Origin: Streptomyces filamentosus | GTDB lineage: Bacteria; Actinomycetota; Actinomycetes; Streptomycetales; Streptomycetaceae | NCBI RefSeq assembly: GCF_014654895.1 | Contig: NZ_BNBE01000001.1 | Location: 1,612,001-1,676,000 of the forward strand | DNA: 64,000 nucleotides | Direction: 5' to 3' | In this document: in pieces, positions 58,733 to 64,000 of the stretch | Layout: the number at the start of each line of letters is the position of its first letter | Position numbering within the stretch: position 1 is the first letter of the stretch | Program-made: the position numbers and the translations under genes | Notes under the pieces: generated by a model | Databases searched by the model: none | Told to the model about the DNA's origin: nothing | The model's input: the letters and a program-made list of their open reading frames with translations, nothing else

Positions 58733-59401
58733 ATGACCACCACCCCACCCCGCGCCGTCCGCCTGCCCGCCCGACTGCGCTCCCCCGGCCGCTGGGCGGT
58801 GCTGCCCGCCGCCGTGGTCGCCGGGGCCGCGCTCGGCGGCGGCTACGGGGCGCTCAGGACGCCCGAGTACGCGGCCACCAGCTACGTCATCGTCGTGCCC
58901 GGCGAGAAGTCCGACCCGGCGGCGGCGCTCGGCTTCGCGCAGGCGTACGGGCGGGTCGCCACCGACATCGCGGTGACCGGCGACGCCCAGGTGTGGGCGG
59001 GCGTCACCGCCGCCACCCTGCGCGAGAGCGTGCAGGCGGAGACCTCGCCGGACGCGCCGATGATCTCGATCACCGCGCGGGCCGCGAAGCCCTCGCAGGC
59101 GGTGTCGATCGCGGACGGCGTGGCCCGCTCGCTGATCCTCGACTCCTCGCACGTGGCGGGCAGCACGGGCGTGAAGGTCGTGCAGTTCTCCCGGGCGACC
59201 AAGCCGGTGGACCCGGTGTCGCCGTCCGCGCCGCTGTCCGCGCTGGTCGGCGCGTGTGCCGGCGGGCTGCTCGGCGGGCTCGCGCTGCTGGTCCGGCCGC
59301 GGCGGGCCGCCGGGCGCGGCGAGGGCCGCCACTCCCGGCCGGGCGCGGCCACGGGTGCCGCGGTGCCCGCGCCCGCCGCCCATCAGCCGGAGGCGGTGTG
59401 A
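58733..59401 (+). CDS. Wzz-like chain-length/export membrane protein
   Basis: 222 residues with a helix near the N-terminus (WAVLPAAVVAGAALGGGYGAL), an extracellular domain (TSYVIVVPGEKSDPAAALGFAQAYGRVATDI, ISITARAAKPSQAVSIADGVAR) and a second helix (ALVGACAGGLLGGLALLVRP) followed by a basic tail. The topology is that of Wzz/YveK polysaccharide co-polymerases. There is no attached tyrosine-kinase domain and no kinase gene in view. Its stop overlaps the next GTG. Confidence 0.85.
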   Translation: MTTTPPRAVRLPARLRSPGRWAVLPAAVVAGAALGGGYGALRTPEYAATSYVIVVPGEKSDPAAALGFAQAYGRVATDIAVTGDAQVWAGVTAATLRESVQAETSPDAPMISITARAAKPSQAVSIADGVARSLILDSSHVAGSTGVKVVQFSRATKPVDPVSPSAPLSALVGACAGGLLGGLALLVRPRRAAGRGEGRHSRPGAATGAAVPAPAAHQPEAV

Positions 59402-60546
59402 CCTTGGGAAGAGCGCTGCGGACCGAGACCTGCCGTGACACGGAGGCGTTCGGGCGCCTCGCGGCCGAGTGGACGGCGCTGTACGGGCGCTGCTCCTCCG
59501 CCACCCCGTTCCAGTCCCACTCCTGGCTGCACTCCTGGTGGCTCTCGTACGGGCGGCCCGGCGCCCTGCGGGTGGTGCTCGTACGGGACGGGGCCGGCGC
59601 GCTGGTGGCGGCGGCGCCCCTGATGCGGGCGCGCGGGCCGCTGCCGGTGCTGACGCAGCTCGGCGGGGCCATCACCGACTTCACCGACGTCCTCCTCGAC
59701 GACGAGCGGCCGGAGGCGGCGGCCGCGCTGGCCGGGGCGATCGCCCGGACGGCCCGGGGCGCGGTCGTGGACCTGCGCGAGGTGCGGCCCGGGGCGGCGG
59801 CCGAGCGGGTCTTCGCCCACTGGGACGGGCCGCGCCGGAGGCTGCCGGACTCCCTCTGCCTGGAGCTGCCGGCCGTCCCCATGGAGGGGCTGCTCGAACG
59901 GATCCCCTCCGGGAAGGCCCAGCGGGTCCGCGCCAAGCTGCGCAAGCTCGACGCCCTCGGCATCGACGCGCACGTGGTGACCGGTCCCGACGTGCCCGCC
60001 GCCCTCGACCGGCTGCTGACCCTGCACCAGCTCCAGTGGCGGGGGCGCGGGGTGACCGCCGAGCACACCAGCGAGCGGTTCGCGCAGCACCTGACGCGGG
60101 CGGTGCGGCCCATGGTGGAGCGCGGCGACGCGATGGTCACCGAGTTCCGGCTCGGCGGGGACGTGGTCGCCGCCGACCTCACGCTGATGTCCCCGCGGCT
60201 CGCCGGCGGCTATCTGTACGGCGCCGACCCGGTGCTGCGGGAGCGGAAGGTCGACGTCGCGGCGATGCTGCTGCGGCACGGCGCCCGGGAGACCAGCGCG
60301 GGCGGCCGGGCCACGCTGAGCATGCTGCGGGGCAGCGAACCGTACAAGCAGCACTGGCGCCCGGAGCCGGTCCGCAACCGGCGGCTGCTGCTCGCCGGCC
60401 GCGTCGCGGCCCCGCTGCTGTGGCTCCACGCGGGCGCGGCGGACGCGCGGCGCTGGGCGGCCCGGCAGGCGCGGGAGCGGCCCTGGGCGGGCCGCCTCCT
60501 CGCCCGCCTCCCCGGCCGCGCGCCCGCACCCGCCGCGGGCGGCTGA
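59398..60546 (+). CDS. GNAT-fold CelD/BcsL-like acetyltransferase
   Basis: 382 residues of the acetyltransferase-6 (CelD-like, double-GNAT/FemAB-like) group: [111 protein letters not shown] and the closing GSEPYKQHW. Such proteins are found in cellulose and exopolysaccharide operons and may acylate the polymer or its precursor. GTG 59398 overlaps the Wzz-like stop. It is the last gene of the contiguous operon, converging on the GH26-like gene. Confidence 0.88.
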   Translation: MTLGRALRTETCRDTEAFGRLAAEWTALYGRCSSATPFQSHSWLHSWWLSYGRPGALRVVLVRDGAGALVAAAPLMRARGPLPVLTQLGGAITDFTDVLLDDERPEAAAALAGAIARTARGAVVDLREVRPGAAAERVFAHWDGPRRRLPDSLCLELPAVPMEGLLERIPSGKAQRVRAKLRKLDALGIDAHVVTGPDVPAALDRLLTLHQLQWRGRGVTAEHTSERFAQHLTRAVRPMVERGDAMVTEFRLGGDVVAADLTLMSPRLAGGYLYGADPVLRERKVDVAAMLLRHGARETSAGGRATLSMLRGSEPYKQHWRPEPVRNRRLLLAGRVAAPLLWLHAGAADARRWAARQARERPWAGRLLARLPGRAPAPAAGG

Positions 60547-60549
60547 CCG

Positions 60550-62187
60550 TCAGAAGGGCCAGACGCCCTCCAGTGCCCCCTTCCAGTCGAGGTCGATCCC
60601 GAGGTCGTCCTTCCAGGTGGTGTCCTGCCGGCCGGTGTCCCTGGGCACGCACACCGGCCCACCGATCCAGCTCTCCACCCACGCCCCGAGCTCGACCTTC
60701 CAGCAGTCGGGGTCGGGCTTGGGTTCCGGCTTCGGCTCGGGCTTGGGTTCCGGCTTGGGCTCGGGCTTCGGCTCGGGCTTCGGTTCCGGCTTGGGCTCAG
60801 GCTTCGGTTCCGGCTTGGGCTCGGGCTTCGGCTCGGGCTTCGGCTCAGGCTTCGGTTCCGGCTTGGGCTCGGGCTTCGGCTCGGGCTTCGGCTCAGGCTT
60901 CGGTTCCGGCTTGGGCTCCGGCTTCGGCTCAGGCTTCGGCTCAGGCTTCGGCTCAGGCTTCGGTTCCGGCTTGGGCTCCGGCTTCGGCTCAGGCTTCGGC
61001 TCAGGCTTCGGCTCAGGGAGCGTCGGATCCACAGGATCCACGGGATCGACCGGGTCCACCGGGTCCACCGGGTCCACCGGATCCACAGGATCCACAGGAT
61101 CCACAGGATCCACCGGATCCACCGGATCCACCGGATCCACAGGATCCACCGGATCCACCGGCACGCTCGGTTCCACCCCGTACAGCATTTCGCGGAACAC
61201 CCGGGACGACTGCGGATTCTCGTCGCACTGCCAGACGCCGTGCGGGCAGTAGTCCGTGATCGTGTGGTACAGCGGTTTGTGCTGCCGGATCCATTCCAGC
61301 ATGCGGCGCATGTACGTGGGATTGTCGCCGTTCCGGAAGAGCCCCCATTCCGGATAGGAGATCTGCTTTCCGTGTTCGGCGGCGAAATCGACCTGCTTCT
61401 GGAGGCCGTAGGGCTCGTTGACGTGCCGGTCGAAATCGGCGCCGGGCGGCTGGTCGTACGAGTCCATGCCGATGATGTCGACGGTGTCGTCGCCGGGGTA
61501 GCACTCGGTCCAGGGGATCGCGTCCCGGCCCCGGCTCGGGTTGAAGTCGAAGCGGAACTTCCCGCCGGGGACGGACCGCATGGTGGTGACGACGCGGTTC
61601 CAGTACTTCTTCCAGGCGGTCGGGTCCGGCGCGCACCGGGAGGTGTACGTGGTGCCGTTCATCTCCCAGCCGAGGACCACGACGGTGTCGAGGGCGCCGG
61701 CCTCGACGAGGCGGCGGGCGAGGGTGCGGAAGTGGTGGTCGTAGTAGCCGGCGGCGCCGAGCTGGAGCTGGCGGCGGACCTCGTGGTCGGGGACGCCGGC
61801 CTCGTTCCGCTCCAGGAGGGGGACGTTGAGGACGAACATCCGGTCGCGCTTGGCGTTGCGCCAGTCGGCCCAGGCGTCGAGGAAGCCGGGCGGGCCCTCG
61901 ATGTTGGACCAGAGGTCGCCGGGCAGGTAGGTGTGGCCCACGCGCAGCTCGCGGCCGCCGAGCCAGCGTTCCAGCTGGCCGATCCGGGCGACCCCGAGCT
62001 CGCCCGAGTCGAGGAAGGCGCCCATGGCGGAGGCGGCGGGGAGGGGCGGACCGGGTTCCTCCGGCGCGGGGGGCGCGGCGGCGCGGGCGGGTGCCGACAG
62101 CACGACCGACCCCGAGACGAGGAGACCGGCGGTGATCACCCCCAGCCTTGCTCTTCTTTTTCTCGGTGTTCCTCCGACGGGTTCCAT
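60550..62187 (-). CDS. GH26-like secreted hydrolase with VDP/EPKP repeat stalk
   Basis: 545 residues: a signal peptide (to about 37), a GH26-like domain to about 340 ([16 protein letters not shown], acid/base Glu in [13 protein letters not shown], nucleophile Glu in [26 protein letters not shown]), then about 15 Val-Asp-Pro repeats, about 25 Glu-Pro-Lys-Pro repeats, and a unique 52-residue C-terminal domain with two cysteines ([29 protein letters not shown]). Facing the exopolysaccharide operon, it may trim or release that polymer. ATG 62187 follows AAGGAG. Confidence 0.88.
   Translation of the reverse strand: MEPVGGTPRKRRARLGVITAGLLVSGSVVLSAPARAAAPPAPEEPGPPLPAASAMGAFLDSGELGVARIGQLERWLGGRELRVGHTYLPGDLWSNIEGPPGFLDAWADWRNAKRDRMFVLNVPLLERNEAGVPDHEVRRQLQLGAAGYYDHHFRTLARRLVEAGALDTVVVLGWEMNGTTYTSRCAPDPTAWKKYWNRVVTTMRSVPGGKFRFDFNPSRGRDAIPWTECYPGDDTVDIIGMDSYDQPPGADFDRHVNEPYGLQKQVDFAAEHGKQISYPEWGLFRNGDNPTYMRRMLEWIRQHKPLYHTITDYCPHGVWQCDENPQSSRVFREMLYGVEPSVPVDPVDPVDPVDPVDPVDPVDPVDPVDPVDPVDPVDPVDPVDPVDPTLPEPKPEPKPEPKPEPKPEPKPEPKPEPKPEPKPEPKPEPKPEPKPEPKPEPKPEPKPEPKPEPKPEPKPEPKPEPKPEPKPEPKPEPKPEPKPEPKPEPKPDPDCWKVELGAWVESWIGGPVCVPRDTGRQDTTWKDDLGIDLDWKGALEGVWPF
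60717..61015. repeat. 12-bp tandem repeats encoding Glu-Pro-Lys-Pro
   Basis: About 25 head-to-tail copies of a 12-bp unit (GGCTTCGGCTCA and close variants on the plus strand) inside the GH26-like gene. They form a stiff, zwitterionic polyproline-like stalk. Synonymous variants recur in blocks, indicating stepwise duplication. Confidence 0.88.
61025..61159. repeat. Fifteen 9-bp tandem repeats encoding Val-Asp-Pro
   Basis: Fifteen units of GGATCCAC(A/C/G) or near variants, several identical in a row. They lie between the catalytic domain and the EPKP stalk and are prone to slippage, which changes length without shifting frame. Confidence 0.9.
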
Positions 62188-62340
62188 GGCCGCTCCTTCG
62201 CACGCACGCCATTTGATGATCAGTCAGTCTGATACTCCGAAAGTATTCCTAATAAGCCGACCGTGAACTCGGCTTTCCTTCGCTCCGTAGTCCATTAGAG
62301 GATTTCATCGCCCAGTTGGGGCACCCGAGATGAAGGGGCC
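62188..62340. promoter_or_regulatory. Divergent promoter region, GH26-like versus ATP-grasp gene
   Basis: A 153-base AT-richer spacer. It contains two small dyads: ATACT-CCGAA-AGTAT (62232-62246) and AGCCGA-N8-TCGGCT (62256-62275). Either could be an operator serving both genes. No unambiguous -35/-10 pair was found. Confidence 0.4.
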
Positions 62341-63657
62341 ATGCCCGTGCCGCCTTTCGACACCCGCGTCCCCGCAGTCCTCGTACGGCTCGACCGGAAC
62401 CCCTTCCACCACGGAACGCTCGGCGCGGCCCGCTCGCTGGGCCGGGCCGGGATCCCGGTCCACGCGGTCGTCGAGTCGGCGGACGGCCCCGTCTCGCGCT
62501 CGCGGTACGTGCGCTCCGTCCGCCCCCGTCCCGGCGCCACGGCCTCCACCGAACTGGCCGCGCTGCTGCTCCGGACCGCCGGGGAGATCACCGGGGACCC
62601 CGCGGACCCCGTGCTCGCCGTGCCGCTGGACGACGTCAGCGCCCTGGCCCTGGCCCGCCGCCGCGCCGAGCTCACCGGCCGCTTCCTGCTGCCCGAGCAG
62701 ACCGAGGAGCAGTTGCTGAGGGTGGCGGACAAGGCCGCGCTCGCCGGGACCTGCGCCGCCCTCGGCCTGCCCCACCCCCGTACCGAACTCCCGACCAGCG
62801 CCGACGAGGCCGCCGCCATGGCCTGGTCGCTGGGGCTGCCGGTGGTCGCCAAGTGGAGCCGCCCCTGGCTGCTGCCGGCCGGCGGCGGGCTGCGCAGCAC
62901 CACGATCCTGCGTTCCCTGGCCGAGGCGCGGGAGCTGTACGGGCGCACCCCGCAGGCCGGCAGCCGGCTGCTGCTCCAGGAGCTCCTGCCGCCGGGCCGG
63001 GACCTCGACTGGTTCTTCCACGGGTACGCCGACTCCGCCGGCCGCTGCGCCGCCGGGGCCACCGGCCTGAAGGAGCGGTCCTGGCCGGACGGCGCCGGGC
63101 TCACCGCGGTCGGCCGCTGGGCGCCCAACGAGGAGGTGGACCGGCTCGCCCGCGGCCTGCTCGACGCGCTCGGCTACCGGGGCGTGTGCGACCTCGACTT
63201 CCGGCTGGACCGGGCGACCGGCGCGTACCACCTGCTCGACTTCAACCCGCGCCCCGGCGCCCAGTTCCGGCTCTTCGCCGACCCCGGCGGGCTCGACGTG
63301 GTGCGGGCCCTGCACCTGGACCTCACCGGCCGGCCGGTGCCGCCGCACTCCCCCGCGTACGGCCGCCGGTTCGTCGTGGAGAACTACGCGGCGCTCTCGC
63401 TGCTCGTCTCCCCGCGCCGCCGCCGCTCCTCCGGCCCGGCAGGTCCCCGGCGGCGCGGCGAGCGCGCCTGGTTCGCCGCGGACGACCCGGCGCCCGCGCT
63501 CGCCATGGGCCGCGCCTGGCTCGCCCACCTGCTGCGCAGGGCCCTGGCGGCGGGACGGCGGCGGCTCACCGCCGCCCGGCCCCGGCACCCGGCCGTCCTC
63601 CCGGCGCAGGCGGGCCGCACCTCCGCCACCCGGCTCACCCGGCTCACCCGGCGATGA
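62341..63657 (+). CDS. ATP-grasp carboxylate-amine ligase-like enzyme
   Basis: 438 residues, ATP-grasp fold: an N-terminal preATP domain (RLDRNPFHHGTLGAARSLGRAGIPVHAVVE), a nucleotide-binding region (ADKAALAGTCAALGLPHPRTELPTSA, LPVVAKWSRPWLLPAGGG, LLLQELLPPGRDLDWFFHGYAD) and metal-binding ends (VCDLDFRLDRATGAYHLLDFNPRPGAQFRLF, with Asp and Asn). It would join a carboxylate to an amine or similar acceptor. AAGGGG precedes ATG 62341. The next gene overlaps its stop if the upstream ATG is used. The substrate is unknown; a tailoring role with the surface glycan is possible. Confidence 0.85.
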   Translation: MPVPPFDTRVPAVLVRLDRNPFHHGTLGAARSLGRAGIPVHAVVESADGPVSRSRYVRSVRPRPGATASTELAALLLRTAGEITGDPADPVLAVPLDDVSALALARRRAELTGRFLLPEQTEEQLLRVADKAALAGTCAALGLPHPRTELPTSADEAAAMAWSLGLPVVAKWSRPWLLPAGGGLRSTTILRSLAEARELYGRTPQAGSRLLLQELLPPGRDLDWFFHGYADSAGRCAAGATGLKERSWPDGAGLTAVGRWAPNEEVDRLARGLLDALGYRGVCDLDFRLDRATGAYHLLDFNPRPGAQFRLFADPGGLDVVRALHLDLTGRPVPPHSPAYGRRFVVENYAALSLLVSPRRRRSSGPAGPRRRGERAWFAADDPAPALAMGRAWLAHLLRRALAAGRRRLTAARPRHPAVLPAQAGRTSATRLTRLTRR

Positions 63658-63683
63658 CGACGGAGGAGAAGACGGAGGCCACG

Positions 63684-64000
63684 ATGGCGAACGCGAGGGC
63701 GGACGCGCGTCCGCCGCACGACCTGGTGGTCGTCGGGGCCGGTCCGCACGGCCTGCCGGTGGCCGCGCACGCGGCGGCCCACGGGCTCGGCCCGGTCACC
63801 TTCGGACCGCCCGCCCCGGAGGGCTTCGCCCTCACCACCGAGGGCGGCGAGAACGTGCGCGCCCGGACGGTCGCCCTCGCGGTCGGCGTGCCGCCCTTCC
63901 TGGAGGTCCCCGGCCCGCTGCGGCGCCTGCCGCGCCGGTGCGTCACCCACTCCGGCCACCACGGCGAACTCGGCCTCCTCGCCGGGCGGGACGTCACCGT
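63684..64000 (+). CDS. FAD/NAD(P)-binding oxidoreductase (partial, shortened N-terminal half)
   Basis: It runs off the right edge. The dinucleotide-binding motif VVVGAGPHGLPVAAHAAAHG is complete, but then the sequence goes almost directly to FALTTEGGENVRARTVALAVGVPPFLEVPGPL, which in related flavoproteins follows about 100 residues later. The substrate-binding stretch seems missing in frame. ATG 63684 is preferred because GGAGG is five bases upstream; ATG 63654, overlapping the ATP-grasp stop as ATGA, is an alternative. It is probably co-transcribed with the ATP-grasp gene. Confidence 0.7.
   Translation, partial: MANARADARPPHDLVVVGAGPHGLPVAAHAAAHGLGPVTFGPPAPEGFALTTEGGENVRARTVALAVGVPPFLEVPGPLRRLPRRCVTHSGHHGELGLLAGRDVT

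Noticed and set aside
61025..61159. BamHI-like GGATCC tandem array as a non-coding satellite or replication iteron set
   Set aside because: The units are 9 bp, in frame, and encode Val-Asp-Pro between recognisable protein domains.

Overview
The window is high-GC (over 70%) actinobacterial DNA and almost certainly Streptomyces. Evidence: two chaplins, a tyrosinase/cofactor pair, a chitinase with a DasR-type operator, a GTP-dependent PEP carboxykinase, strong third-position GC codon use, and many GTG-started and apparently leaderless genes. No rRNA, tRNA or CRISPR array was seen.

Left part (1-18.5 kb). PhoH-like and cis-prenyltransferase genes are followed by an aldo/keto reductase. A long minus-strand Flp/Tad pilus operon then runs from 18485 down to 7785: zinc-ribbon protein, CpaB, CpaE, two TadE-like pseudopilins, CpaF ATPase, TadB, TadC, Flp pilin, TadG-like protein, lipoprotein, OmpA-like protein. 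A prepilin peptidase sits apart at 2759-3496, divergent from a DUF192 gene. The Flp pilin gene is split by a complete IS256-family element (9877-11256, 8-bp target duplication). Removing the element and one duplication restores a 69-codon pilin frame exactly. The neighbouring TadG-like gene also lacks a convincing start. A lone TnpB (RNA-guided nuclease family) lies directly upstream of the operon.

Middle part (20-45 kb). Secreted chitinase and zinc carboxypeptidase come first. A divergent D-amino-acid catabolic cluster follows: PfkB kinase, IclR regulator and RidA facing a D-serine-dehydratase-like deaminase and a D-aminoacylase, with a 17-bp palindrome between. Next are an MptB-like mannosyltransferase, an aminotransferase, a four-gene TelA operon (two substrate-binding-like proteins, one fused to a VWA domain, but no transporter), PEP carboxykinase, a PAQR/hemolysin III protein with a TetR regulator, and a DUF5949-VKOR-GH26 operon beside the tyrosinase operon.

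Right part (45-64 kb). This is a cell-surface island. Two chaplins are interspersed with small secreted proteins and an LPDTG sortase-substrate protein carrying five Cys-paired Thr/Pro repeats. An exopolysaccharide operon follows (50.4-60.5 kb): GT4, priming phosphoglycosyltransferase, ligase/polymerase, MurJ-like flippase, polysaccharide deacetylase, GT4, Wzz-like protein and an acetyltransferase-fold protein. A second GH26-like enzyme with a long VDP/EPKP repeat stalk faces it. An ATP-grasp enzyme and a truncated-looking flavoprotein end the window. The surface genes plausibly act together on the hydrophobic sheath and glycan of aerial hyphae; this is inferred from gene content.
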